Of a DNA stretch of 64,000 bases, positions 1 through 12,300 are shown piece by piece (position 1 is the first letter of the stretch; every line of letters starts with the position of its first letter). The stretch is from Pristionchus mayeri. Lineage: Eukaryota > Nematoda > Chromadorea > Rhabditida > Neodiplogasteridae. The stretch covers positions 3,348,001 through 3,412,000 of the forward strand of contig BTRK01000004.1 in assembly GCA_036245805.1 (NCBI GenBank), given 5' to 3'. A program made the position numbers and the translations under genes. The notes under the pieces were generated by a model. It did not search any database. It was not told the origin of the DNA and was given only the letters and a program-made list of their open reading frames with translations.

Positions 1-29
1 TGACATCTGATCTTTCATCATTGACCGAC

Positions 30-530
30 TGACGACAAAACGGCAACGGGCCATAACTGCATTAACGCGAGCTTCTGGATGATTCTGAGTAGTGTTTGGC
101 TCGCTGCCGTTTTGTCTCTAGTTGATCAGATATCAAAGAGCATATGTTAAATGAATAGGTCAGATCATTAGCTATCGATTGGTGCCGATTTGAGCGCTAT
201 GAGATGATTCTGAAGCGTGTTATGGCTCGTTGCCGTTTTGTCGTCAGTTGGTCAAAGTTCAAAGATCAGACGTCGAATGGATAGGGCGAGTCATTAGTTA
301 TCGATTGACACCTTCCCGAGGGCTGTGGGATGAATCTGAGTGGTGTTATGGCTCGTTGCCGTTTTGTCGTCAACCTCCAAAAGATCAAAGATCATGTCAT
401 CGATAATTAAGGAGAAAATGTACTGATGTGAAACAGACCATTCCCGAAGTTCTAGGACAACTCTCCACTGAGTTATGATCCGTTGCCGTTTTGTCGCTTG
501 CCGTTATGTCGTTGCCGTTTTGTCACCCCC
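30..530. repeat. Tandem/inverted ~126-bp repeat cluster
   Basis: The core GGCTCGTTGCCGTTTTGTC (with small changes) recurs near 100, 223, 347 and 478-525, each of the first three preceded by a GATGATTCTGA-like block at about 77, 204 and 330, giving a period near 126 bp. At 30-58 the same core appears in reverse complement, so the cluster begins with an inverted copy. No coding sense is seen. The repeat runs to the left edge, so the full element is not visible. Its class is unknown to me; a degenerate transposon end or a minisatellite both fit. Confidence 0.7.
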
Positions 531-716
531 CTAGGTCTCGTCAGTAAAGCGCGTGTATACGGGTAAACATTCTGGGCACGGCGTACTGAAAATAAGAGAG
601 CCTCTGAGTTGGCCTAGTACTACTAGTTCCGATGTCTGAGTGTCAGTCGCCTGTCCTTCCTAGAAGTCCGCGCTTTCAATCTACCGTGGGCTAGTGCTTA
701 TCCAGCTAGAAAGAAT

Positions 717-3700
717 ATGTATTTTTCGAGGAAAGCAATGCATTCACAGCAACAACTAAGCCAATTTGAAATAATGAAAATCGGGAAATTTTCGAGTGAA
801 GGAGGGATCAAAGATCACTTTCAGTACATCTTCCCGGTGCAATTCATGATCGCCATTGCCGGCAATCTTCTGACACTCGCCGTCCTTCTCTCCGGTACAT
901 CCAACAGGTCTGTTTTATCGTTGATATTTTCATAGAAGGTGCCCAATGTGAGCGTGTAACGAGGCGTGAGGTTTAAGAGCCCTCCGGAAGCGCGTGGAAA
1001 CATTCCCCACACATCTGGAATAGCCGATGAAGCATGAGCGAGGCGCAAAATATATTCGCAGCTTTCTCCTGAAAACCTTTGCATAGCAACTTAGAAGTTC
1101 TAACGGCAACTTAGAAGCCGTAATCACTCCGAATCAGGAGCAAATTTAGTCGATTGGAGTTGTTTTGGCGATTCATGACTCAATGGACGTCGCGGAACTG
1201 TGGTTAAAAACGACTTCTAATTCCATATAGGAAATGATTTTAACGAATTAAAGCATCTCGATGAGACGATAAATTTGAAAGGGTGGGTGGAACATACTGA
1301 TTCTGTAATGTGCTCCATTTAGTCATGTAGATAAGATTTTCTTGGGGGAAAATATTGATTTGAGGGCGAATCGACTGCTGATCTGCCTGGCTGTCTGTGA
1401 CTGTCTCCTCTTCCTCGCTATGTCCATCAATTCCATCATCACTTTCGAGTCCTTCTACGTCATCCCTGCAGTCAGGTATCGAGAAAGGAGCAATCGTCTG
1501 ATTCTCTTCAGTTTCCACGCTGTCTCGTCTCTCTGACTGGCGAGAGAGCGTGCAAACTGAAGAGAGTCAGACGATTGCTCCGAGAAAGAGTCCTCTTGAT
1601 CCCGTACTACCACTTTATGTGCGTTGATACACCCTACCAAAGGTTTATGAAAGTGCTGCAAAGTTTATGTAATCCATCTCAAAGTAGTTGCATTGTCGCA
1701 ACACTCCAAACTGCCATACACAGCATCAACAAGGAATGTCTTGCAGGTTATTCTACTACGAGTACCGGAACTTCATGGCGATGCTGACAAACTGGCTCGC
1801 GGCAGCATCCGTTTGGTAATATTTGCCTTCAATTAAGAGACCCTCCACGAGAGAACGTAACAACTGTGCAGAGGCCCACGGATGGTGAAAAAATCGATAA
1901 TTTCCAAACTTTTTTTCTGAAGTGTAGGTACCGAGTGCTGATTGACGGCCGCAATAGCTAAGGTCAGAGGTCGATTTTGAAAAAGTTTCAGATACCCCCA
2001 GTTTTTGGGGTCGAAAAAGTTGATATCCTAGAATGATATGAAAAATACATATTCTGGTGTATTTTCACTCGTAGATTACGAATTTGCATGTTAAAATGCG
2101 AAAAATTGCGAAACAAAACAGCTTTCGCCAGAAAACCAATTTTTCGACAACATTTTGGAAGATAGAAAAAAATTTCGGAGTGTTCTCACCACGATTTTCG
2201 AAATCTACTCAAAAAACTATACTAGATCTGAATTTTTCAGATTTTAAAAAAAATACACTTTTTGGGAAAATTGATTGAAATTATGCCAAAGATTATGAAA
2301 TTAGATTATGAAGAAATGAAATTATGAAATTATGCTAAATGCCATATAGGACGTCAGGTAATTCTGAATATTGGGCCAGTTTTTGCATCCATTGGGCTAG
2401 AAAGGGTTTTAAACATGAAAACATAACATTTTTTTTTGTCTTTTGAGATATGTGGAAAGTTTGAAAAGTGAATTCTGAAAAATTCTGAAATTTCATGCCG
2501 AACCCATTAGTAGGATTTTTGGAATTTTTTTCTTCAAAGAATTGATGCAAAAACACATCAAAATGAAAGCTTATCACGCTGATACCGATCTGTAGTATCA
2601 AAAAAATTACAGATACAGCTTTCCAATACATGTTCAATTGCCAATGTCTCAAAAAACTTTGATTTTTGGCTAAAAATCACGAATTTTTGAACCCACAAAC
2701 TTTAATGTTCATTTTGGTGCGAAAATATGTTCAGATTCGTTTCCTACGGGTCGAAATACGTCAGAAAATCTTTAGTCCGGCTTACTTTCTCAATGTTAAA
2801 TTTTTGGCCTCACAACCAGGGAGCAAAAAAAGAGTTTTTGAATTTTTGATTTTTTCGCTATTTTAGGTTCTATCACAATGAAAATGTTACTATTACTAAT
2901 TTAGAACTGTTTCTAGCCCAATGGATGCAAAAACTGGCCCAATATTCAGAATTACCTGACGCCCTTTATGGCATTTAGGCCACTTTGGCGTAATTTCAAT
3001 GAACTTTCCCAAAAAGTGAATTTTTTTTTAAATCTGAAAAATTCAGATCTAGTACAGTTTTTTGCGTAGATTTCGAAAACCGTGGTGAGAACACTCCGAA
3101 ATTTTTCTATTTTTTTCGATCTTCCAAAATGTTGTCGAAAAAATGTTTTATTGGCGAAAGCTGTTTTGTTTCGCAATTTTTCGCATTTTAACATGCAAAT
3201 TCGTTATCTACGAGTGAAAATACACCAGAATATGTATTTGTCATATCATTCTAGGATATCAACTTTTTCGACCCCAAAAACTGGGGGTATCTGAAACTTT
3301 TTCAAAATCGACCTCTGACCTTAGCTATTGCGGCCGTCAATCAGCACTCGGTACCTAAACTTCAGAAAAAAAGTTTGGAAATTATCGAATTTTTCACCAT
3401 CCGTGGACCTGTTACGTTCTCTGGTGGAGGGTCTCTTAATACAGTTTCAGCAGAAGTTACAAATTTTTTATTAGTTGGATGAGTTTCTATGCTAATACCG
3501 GGAAGTTTAGAGAAGGGAAACATTTCTCACATTGAGTGAAAATGACTCTCACAGGGCCATTTCTCACTCCGAAATTGGGAAGTGGGGAAGGGAGAAGCTG
3601 CTCAATAAAATACGAGGGGTCGCTGTAGTTGACAGGTCGTCGACTTCTATTTACGGATGCCTCGAGTGAGAGGAAACTCTCGATCTTCGACCGCGCCTTC

Positions 3701-6700
3701 TCTTGCAAACAATTAACTTACTTTTGGGGGGCACAATCTAACGTCATGCTAGATTTCTAAACAAAGGCTCAAAAAAGTAGTCCATTTGTATTACTGGGAC
3801 TTTAGAGTGGAAATGTAATGGGAATAAGAAAAGGACGACATCCTTTTTGATTACAGGTTCGTCCTCGCGATTTCTGTTGAACGAATGCTCATCATCAAGT
3901 TCCCATTCCGCTCTCTCAACAGTAACCAGGTTTGCACTACTCTCTTCGGTTCTGTACGGTGCAAGCATGAAGGTAAATAGGCCTGGCGAAAGATGGGCAG
4001 TCCAGACCGAATCCGCCAAAATTAACAATGAACCAGTGTTCTCCCGCGGGCTCAGAGTCTCGAAGTCGGGTAGAACCTGTAACTTGGGGTTCAATAAATA
4101 TTATTGAGTGATATTCCAGAACCGTCAAGTGGTCATCATCGCCGTGCTTATCATGCTGATTACATTCTGCGCCGTGCAAGTCCATTGGTTCACCAACTAC
4201 TGCTTCGCCTTTCCCAGTTGCAACGGCACCGAGGTATGGGGATATCGCCATTTGCTCAATTCGAATTCGCAAACATCGAGCGATTTTGCAGATCAGAGGC
4301 GCGTGTGCTCTGGCGAGCACTCCCTCGGACATGAACCTCATACCGGAGGCGCTGATCGCTATTACGCCGGTAATAAAGACGATGTAGTTGAGTGAGGTAT
4401 CCGATTCTTCAGACGTGGATCATCTTCAACACCTTCTTCGTCGTCATCATCCCCGTCGCCATCGTCATCATCATCAACATCTCCCTTCTGAAGATCGTCA
4501 AGAGGAGCAACAAGCAAGTGAGTGCCAGACGTTCACACATCACCTTTTTGTGGAGCCCAATATAGTAGCAGAGTAATTATGTCCCTTTCGCAAATCTGAC
4601 TAACGGATCTCTAATGCACATCAATCCTGAAGTTCGGAAGTAGGAAAGAGTCTAGATGGAATATGCACTGATTCGAAAGGAAGCTACGTAATAGCAAAGG
4701 GCAACGACAGATTATCGTTTTACCAAGCCGATCGTGGCAGTTCAAAAGAGCCTGATAAACGTTGTGTTGAGAAGCAATAAATGTGTTGAGGAGCTGGTTC
4801 GAACCGCTTCGTCATCTCGTCCTCGTCGTTCTGATGAGCAAGAGAGGAGCATGACGAGGGCCATCGTGGCCATCGTCACCTGCTTCTCGGTTACACAGGT
4901 AAGAGTTGGCAAAACGAGGGGAGGTTACGAGCTCGTTACGCCCCCCCCCCCCTCTCCTCGGATTGCGAAATAAGAGTAGGGGGAGGATAACGAGCTTGTA
5001 GCCTCCCCTCGTATTGCCAACCTTAACACACGTGCCCCCTTTCGGAACACCGCCGGATGAGAACTAGAGTTCGAGAAACGACACCACAGTCTCTTCTTTC
5101 TTTTAACTCTCTCGTCGATCGACCGGTCGAGAGAGTGTGTGGAATGAAGAGAAGAAGGCCCGAATTACGAACTCTAATGAGAACCCTTCCTTATTCTTTT
5201 CGCTGAAGACCTTTTGACAGTGTGGGAGCAAAATGTGAAAGTTACTGGAGAAGGGTACTGTAATGGTTCGCATAATGTGGGTTCTCATTAGAGTTCGAGG
5301 AACGGTACCACGGTCTCTTCATTCTTTGCACTATCTCGTCGATCGACCGGTCGAGAGAGTGTGTAAAATGAGGAGACGAAGGCCCGAATTACCAAGTATA
5401 GTTTTCACCTAGTGCCGCCTGCACGCTTCCTTTCCCGGAACACACATTTTTTTCTGACTATTAGATTCATTTTCTTACTATGAGATTCGTAGCTGAACAA
5501 TATCATCATTCCCTCTCCCTTCTGCTTAGACGCGGAAGTAGCATCTGCACACAACGGAAGTAGCGACGACTTCCTCTCCGGCACTAGGTCGGATGAGAAC
5601 CGTCGGATGAGAACCCACCGGATGAGAACCAAAAAAATTACCCTTCTCCAGCATGTTCACAGTAGGTTCCCACAGTGTTAAAAATGCTTCTGTGAAAGTC
5701 CTACAGAAGGGTCCATTTTTTGGTTCCCATCCAGTGGGTTCTCATCCGACGGTTCTCATCCGGTGTAGTGCCTCCTCTCCGGCCGACTGCGCATAACGAG
5801 AGAGTGTCTGTTCAGGGTCCCTCGGGGCTGCTGCACCTCGGCGGCGCCATTGCAGCAATCCTCCAGATGGACCCGAAGACGCAGACGAAGTGAACATGAA
5901 CTTGGTGAAAGTCGCGTACCCTCACAATTTCGGGCGATGATATACACGAGAAGCTTTTCCTCTCGTGCACATGCAAATTAATTTATTGTGTGCACAATCG
6001 AATTCTGCCTCTAAAATCGATTTTCTTTTTGCACACCTCATACAACATATTCAAATGAACATACATTCCTGAAGAGAGAATAGGGCACAGCAAGAATGAA
6101 AGCAGTTATCGAAGTTAGCATCCTAGGTTGCAAGAGATGATGCCCTACTCGAACGCCCTAGTGCTCACTGGTAAGATGCTCAACTTCGTCCTCTTCTGTC
6201 TCACGTCGAGGGCCTTCCGCGTCCGCCTCCTCAACACCATGAACATGTACGCATTCTACTAACAAAGGAAACCAATAACACTAATTAACGTTATGTAATT
6301 AGCAAATATTTTATCCTTCAGGTGGTGCTACAAACTGGGCGTCGTCCAGCGTCCGGTGCTCAATCGGTAGGTGCCATCTGTTTCTGTGGCTGAACGCGTG
6401 TTGTTCAGTTACTAGTTTAAGCAATCTAACCTGGGCAAGGTAGTGAAGAGTGTGGTAGCGCTCACTAATACTGTTCGATGAAGCAATTGTTTGGTTGCGT
6501 TGGGTTGATTCAGAAATCCGTAATATCTCGTGAACCGAGCTCATACTAAGATATTAGTAGCCTTCACCCTAACCCTCCGTGCGGTGACGTTTTTGCTTCT
6601 CCTTTGCAGCAAGTACATTTACGCGTCGCCTACTGGAACGACTTCCGAGAAGCCACGCGCTTCCTTCTCCCGACTTCCTACTTCTGGTGAGAATGACCGC

Positions 6701-7703
6701 CCGCGACGCGACGCGGCCGCAACGCACGACGCGCTTGCACTTCATTAGGATGTGTCCGACAAGGACCTCCGCCCTTGCCTTGTCGTATTGTACGTAGAGA
6801 TCTGCCTGCCACAACCGCTTTTCGCACTTTCTCCTAATTTGCAATTCGTGAACGTATCCTGAAGTGACCACACCGCTTTATTTGGCTGTCGATGACAAGA
6901 TGCGAAATAAAGCCAGTCATCGATGGCCGTGGTGCCGCACAATCGTACTCGGTGGATGAATACGGTATTTTCTAGAGACGCGTCCCGTTCACTGTTGACG
7001 GCCAAGAGCTCGGTAGCCTCGTTCCATTGGAAAGGTGAGCAGACAATCACTTCCTCTTCTCGATCTACAGTATCGTCCATTTCACAAATTTATGCACTGA
7101 AAATAAGCGCTGTTTTCGCTGTTTGCGTCTATTGCACTCAGCAGACCAGTACAGTTCCAGAAATGGCGGTAGTGCCGCAGTCCATCCTCGCTGAATTGTT
7201 ATTGCCTGTAGTGCACTCAATTGTTACGCACAAAAATGCATAGGATCTCTGCACCAGACAGCAATACAAGGAATTGGTATTCGGTGACGTCCCCTGTTTA
7301 CAGCGGAGACTATTTTCAGGCCGCAACGGGCAAGACGATTCTATCGCAATGCAAAACGGGCACAAAAAGGTGACTGAATGAAATATGAGGAAGTTGCTAA
7401 AAAATAGAAGGCGCTAATGAAAACCATCTAATTCGATCATCTGTGGTCTCTTTCGTCATCCAAGTGCATCTCGTAGACACTGATGCACTATTTGACCAAG
7501 AGCGAATATTGCAGATCTCATCCATGGTGAGCAACAATAACTGCTTCGGGCGGGTAAACAACAACAACAATAACAACAACACTCATCGATCGTCGGGTTC
7601 TCGTTCTAGTCAAGATTCCTCAGCCACGGGCAGTAGTAGACCACTATTTATGACTAATAACCCCCTCGAGAAGAAGCCCTCTGAGGAGACAACAGAAATG
7701 TGA
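717..7703 (+). CDS. FMRFamide-receptor-like 7TM GPCR (13 exons, C-terminus uncertain)
   Basis: A rhodopsin-type peptide receptor for the plasma membrane. Phased exons: 717-907, 1365-1475, 1747-1815, 3857-3929, 4120-4233, 4292-4369, 4413-4517, 4791-4898, 5816-5889, 6127-6246, 6322-6366, 6610-6686 and probably 7520-7703. TM1 contains GNLLTLAVLL, TM2 LAVCDCLLFLAM, TM3 ends at SVW, followed by the ISVERMLIIKFPFR motif (DRY position), TM5 VVIIPVAIVIIINISLL, TM6 AIVAIVTCFSVTQ, and TM7 KMLNFVLFCLTSRAFR, which resembles nematode frpr/dmsr receptors. The start at 717 is the first ATG; 738 and 774 also fit. The exon ending at 6686 (phase 1) does not join in frame to 7520 (phase 0), so one small exon is missing or the last exon is wrong. 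Three introns carry transposon-like hairpins. A paralogue lies at 14745-9395. Confidence 0.82.
1488..1580. mobile_element. 93-bp palindromic MITE (family A, hAT-like)
   Basis: A hairpin beginning GAGCAATCG and ending CGATTGCTC, with arms pairing almost end to end. It is flanked by a perfect 8-bp direct repeat CGAGAAAG (1480-1487 and 1581-1588), the target-duplication length of hAT elements. It sits 12 bp after the splice donor of exon 2 of the 7TM gene. Related copies are at 31753, 36963, 22254 (half) and 62367 (left end lost). Confidence 0.85.
1833..3439. mobile_element. 1.6-kb foldback transposon flanked by TTAA
   Basis: Two long inverted arms (about 1833-2403 and 2905-3439) pair through most of their length. 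The outer ends read TTAA-GAGACCCTCCA on the left and TGGAGGGTCTC-TTAA on the right, and TTAA is the target duplication expected of piggyBac or Kolobok elements. The centre (about 2404-2904) is AT-rich and has no convincing protein, so the element is non-autonomous. It lies in intron 3 of the 7TM gene, starting 17 bp after the donor. The arms differ at scattered sites and small indels, so the insertion is not brand new. Confidence 0.85.
4900..5031. repeat. Hairpin repeat with C12 loop (family E)
   Basis: Inverted arms: the block GTTGGCAAAACGAGGGGAGG on the left pairs with CCTCCCCTCGTATTGCCAAC on the right. The loop contains a run of twelve C residues at 4941-4952. It starts within a few bases of the splice donor of exon 8 (4898/4899) of the 7TM gene. 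No target duplication was identified. Confidence 0.7.
5065..5176. mobile_element. 112-bp palindromic MITE (family C, copy 1)
   Basis: The element starts TAGAGTTCG and ends CGAACTCTA, with a central GATCGACCGGTCGAGAGAG loop region. It is flanked by a perfect 8-bp duplication ATGAGAAC (5057-5064, 5177-5184). The duplicated target is itself part of the GGATGAGAAC repeat of family D, so this copy is inserted into an older element. Confidence 0.85.
5289..5400. mobile_element. Palindromic MITE (family C, copy 2, right end degenerate)
   Basis: Same family as 5065-5176, beginning TAGAGTTCGAGG. The right terminus has decayed (ACCAAGTATA instead of ACGAACTCTA). The flanks GTTCTCAT and GTTTTCAC match at 6 of 8 positions, as expected of an old duplication. 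It sits in the right arm of the same family-D-like repeat that carries copy 1 in its left arm. Confidence 0.72.
5580..5772. mobile_element. 193-bp hairpin element (family D)
   Basis: Left end GGCACTAGGTCGGATGAGAA pairs with right end TTCTCATCCGGTGTAGTGCC. Both arms contain repeated GGATGAGAACC units. A second, disrupted copy with the same GGATGAGAAC ends appears to span about 5050-5290 and to host two family C insertions. It ends 43 bp before exon 9 of the 7TM gene. Confidence 0.75.
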
Positions 7704-9394
7704 TACCTCCTTTGTATCTTGAGCTACCTTACTACCATTTTATATATTTCACGTTGATAAAGTATTTGCACTTGAGAATCATTCGATAAATTTCATAGAA
7801 ACAAGATGAAGCATCCAAAACGGATAGTCAGTATTCCTACTTCACCAGAACATTGATTCTTGAACTCTTCCGATACCTGTCCATGATAATACGTGACAAA
7901 CCAAATTGGAGTTAGAAATTGTACACGGTTGATCATATCCGTCAGTTCGTATTAGTGCTATCCAAGTATAGAAATCCTAGACTAAGACTACGACAAAGAC
8001 AAATTCTCCGCGCACATACAACAACAACTATGAACACGGAGCTCTTGATGCCGAGAAACGAGCTGAGTGTGAGGGATGATCAGAAAGCAATGTCCGAAAA
8101 AGGAGATCTTACTCATCTCGTAACATACGCCAAATATTGTTGTATTTTTTCACTTTATTGAGTTGGTGAATAAATTGTCAACAGCAAAAATATGCCTGCA
8201 TTTGATTTTGTCAGTTGTTTGTAAGATTGAATTTTGTTCAGGAAAAAAGGACTCAATCGTTACGAAGGGAGTTTTCTGGAATACTACTATTTTCAAAGAA
8301 TGAAGACTCAATTCACCTTTTCAGAAGCAGAGAAACGATAGCTCGTCTGTTCTCAGTCATCAACACTAGAACAGAGAGGGCGCCGAGTGGGAAGAAGAAA
8401 TGGGCGATCAGAGAAGATGCACGACTGCAACTTCAATCACCTCTGTCTTCTTTTAAATATTTTCGAATAGAGCAGGTTTTTACGGTGCGTGTTCCACTCC
8501 GAAGTGGCGAGAGCAGAGATTTTGCCGCATTTACGTTGATGAGCGCGAATGGAATTATCAACTAAGAGTGCACTGAGTCATCAACTTTGTAAGCTATGCA
8601 AATACCTGTTGGCATAAGACGAGGAAAGTTGTACAGTAAAAAGTGTATACAACAAACGTGATCTGAATATTCCCAATTGTAATGAATAGAAAAAATACTT
8701 TTACACCTGGAGGCAGCAGCATGAGACCAATCGCTTTGATACGCCGGCCATCAAGAAGAAAATAAGGATGATATTGAAGAAAACGCCAATTCCTGAGAAT
8801 GAAGAGCGACTTCTAGATATCTGCTATTGCTAACCGTAACTGGTGTTATCTACCCATGCATACTGACGATTCATAGCAGAAATGTAATGGAGATTCACCC
8901 TTCGCCTAATGTGATCGTAAGGTGCAAATTTTCGCAGATTTTGGCAGTTTCGATAAACTGGCATCAGCTTTCCAACAGTTCTTACACGGCTTGGAAATAA
9001 TAATGGTACCCAGTGAAGTTTGTTGACAATATTTTTTGATTTATTGCACGTTTCAAGTGACGCAAAAACACGATTCGGATGAGATCAGATGGGCATCGAT
9101 ATAATGGGGGCTTTGAGAAGGGATTGCTGTTTGGGGAATTTCGGACTGATTCTATCTTTCTGCACTCGCAGAATCTCTTGAAGGATCACAATCGGGTCAA
9201 GGGACAAATATGATTACGGGCAGAATCACGAAACGCTTGCGACTTTGGTGGAAGCTTCTCCTCGAGTACGAACTGGGACAAGTAACAGGGAAATAGACCA
9301 TGAGTGGGATTGATGGGGGGGGGGGTGCACTTATTGCTTGGAAGGATCACAACTGGGGAAAGGGATTGAATTACGCTTATTGATATCTGATGAA
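7704..9394. other. Intergenic region between convergent 7TM genes
   Basis: No convincing exon. Open frames here (for example 8215-8565 +) lack recognisable sequence or good splice context. An AATAAA at about 8168 could serve the + strand gene, and TTTATT near 9050 could be a polyadenylation signal for the - strand gene. A run of eleven G lies at 9315-9325. Confidence 0.6.
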
Positions 9395-12300
9395 TCAGAC
9401 GTGGATGGCGCCATTCTTCGACACTGGCGACAGCGAGGGCGACTCGGTCATCATCAGCTCGTACGCTTCTCCGTCCGCGTCCTCGACGATCGTCCGCTCC
9501 TCGGGCCGCATCAGAAGCGACGCGCCCAACGCGGATTCACGCCTGCGGTGCGGATTCTTTTGTTGATTTCTCATATCCGAATGCTGACAGAAATGACTGA
9601 ACACGTGGTTCTCTAGGCATTCCTCTGTATTACGAAAATGGGATGCGTGTTCAAATCCACTCTGATTGTAGATGCTAAGTTGCATCCGGACTGCTTACCG
9701 CGTCGATCGTATCGTCCTTATCGATCCTCGAGGATGCGTTGCGAACGTCTCCGAGAAGCGCTGGCCAAGACAGCTCTGCTGCAGCTGCAACAGACACACG
9801 TCACGATACGAGCTCACATCAACTCATTCCGACCATTTCCTACAACTTCTCTCTTTCTTTTTACAGAGCGCGAATAGAATGGATGAATTCAAACTATTTT
9901 GGCCCGGGGTGCATCCTCTCACGCCAAACAACATCGAAAGTGCAGTGTAATGCAACCTTGTCTGATATATGGCTCAGTTTCTGCGATGATTTCAAGCTGC
10001 TTTGCACCTTTTCTGTGAGTACGGCGATCTGAACAGGCAATGGCTTTGGTTGGCATGCGCGCGGTTTTAGCACTCTCTTGACGTGCATTTGATACAGCGG
10101 ATATTCACACATTTGCTAACTTCGCGTGCATCGAAGTGGAAACTAACTGAGATCACAAGAAGGCATTTAGTATGCAACACACTCTTTTTACATATCATAT
10201 TCCCATTTCGAACGCTCTCTCCCTTTCTCAGTAATTCAGAATAACATGATACTTCAATATACCCAAATATTCTGGCGTTTCGAACTGTCCAGATTATTGT
10301 AAAACTATTCCATTCTTGCTCACTATCAAATATTCTGATCCAGCGGATTGCTCACCCGCGGGAATTTCCTGAAGATCACCGAGAGGCACTTGCTGCGGAA
10401 GTGAGCTGAAGAGAGGCAGAAGAGCAGGAAGTTGATCGTCTTCCCCATCACCACGAGACAGTTCGTTAGACTGCAAGTTTATCCCTATTTTTACCGATTT
10501 TTTTAATTTAAACGATTTTAACAATTATCAGTACGTCTTTAATTCAGAGGGAACCTTCTCGCATGAAGAATTTACGTGCAAATACCGTAGTTGCTCATCG
10601 GAGCAAATAATCACTGGCATGCATGAACTGTTCCTTTCCTCGCAAAACTAGCAGATAGTGCAATTTTACCTATTTTTAAGAATTGATTACGTGCTCGCGT
10701 ACCTCATTACGGTGTAGAGCGGATGGCTGCCTTCTTTGAAGCCAATTGCCATCTCTACAAGTACCATTACAGCTGACGGACCCTGCAAGAAAAAAACATC
10801 AGAGCTCAACAAATATTCTTCTTGCGATTCAGTATTTATTGATCTGAAATTGATCAGATCAAAAGATGAAATTTAAAGAAGCTGTGCAGCAGTACCTATT
10901 AAATATTCGCCTATGCGAATACCCCGACCTGAAAAGCATCGCAGTGCATGTTTTCTGTCCAAGGTGCAATTGCGTACTAATTATAATAAAAAATTGTCCG
11001 ATTCACCAAAATAGCGCCTACTCAAGCTCACAACGACCAAGAAATCGTCGAGCACAACAACCAGGGAAAACTACCCGGAAATAGGTGGCTAATTCCTGTT
11101 TTGCTTTCTTCCCATCAAAATATGCCAAATGCCTCCAATGAGCACGTAGACGGCCCACGCGCAAGCGCGTCGGTCCGCATCCGCGAGGCACGCGTACGGT
11201 TCACGCCTCACCTGCGTGAGCGAGAAGCAGAGGGCGATGGCGATGACGGTGACGGTGACGCGCGTCGTCGTCCGCTTCATCCTCTCCGCGGTGATCTGCT
11301 CACTGCCTACGCCCAATTCGGCCGCCCTGCGAACGAGAATTCATAAATGAATTTCGGTTGCGCATGCATCATAGCAAAGGTAAGGTAAAAGGTAAAGTTG
11401 CAGCCACGTCAAGCGATTTTACAGTCGTAAACGACTACTGCTAGGACTAGGTATCCCTGCTGTCCAAAGTGCTTCTAGGGAACGTTACCCTTCGCGACCG
11501 AGGCCACTATGGTCACGATCATAGCAAATGTCACAATTTAATTACGATTTTCCCCTCCGGCCTTTGCTTAGAATTAACAGAAATACTTTTAAGAGCGGCT
11601 CCCTTGTCTCCACAAAAATATGTCCCTCGAGGCGCTACGTTAACGCTTACGTTCGCATTAGAGGATTCCGAAATTTTTAAACGAAATGCAATATTTGCAG
11701 CGCATAAAACCAATTCCGATTTCAATTTATGAGTAAGGGTTGCTGCGTTTTTTATCAATTTTCATAATGCATTATGTGCCGATGAAATTTCGTACAAATG
11801 GAAGATGGCGCAGGGGAAAGAGAGAAAGAAGAGAAAGGCAAATCAGATTACCGTGTTCTCAGCGTCTGGAGCAGGCCGATGTTGAGAACGCAGACGAAGA
11901 GAATCGGCAGGAAGACAACCTGAAAGTCATACTTTAATAGGAGATGAAGCCAAAATGAAACGGATTCAGAACTGTCATATTCTTCATAGCTGTAGAACTG
12001 GCATTAGTCCTCACCAGCACAGCGTTGAAGACGGTGGATGCATGCATGTACAACTTGGTGGAGGGCAGAGGCTCGGTCATCTCACGAGAGCCATATCGAA
12101 TCGGGTGAGGCTGAGAATAGATCTTTTATTAATTTATTTTTTAATTTTTTAATTACCAGCTCTAGTGTACCTATATGTGGGGTAATCGGAATATTTTGTA
12201 CGTGCTTGCGCTGAGCACTGTTTTGATGTTGCACAGTACGAATTGAGCATTGAAGTTTATCGATTTTTTAATTGTTTGTGTTTGCAGAAGGAGTTCAAAG

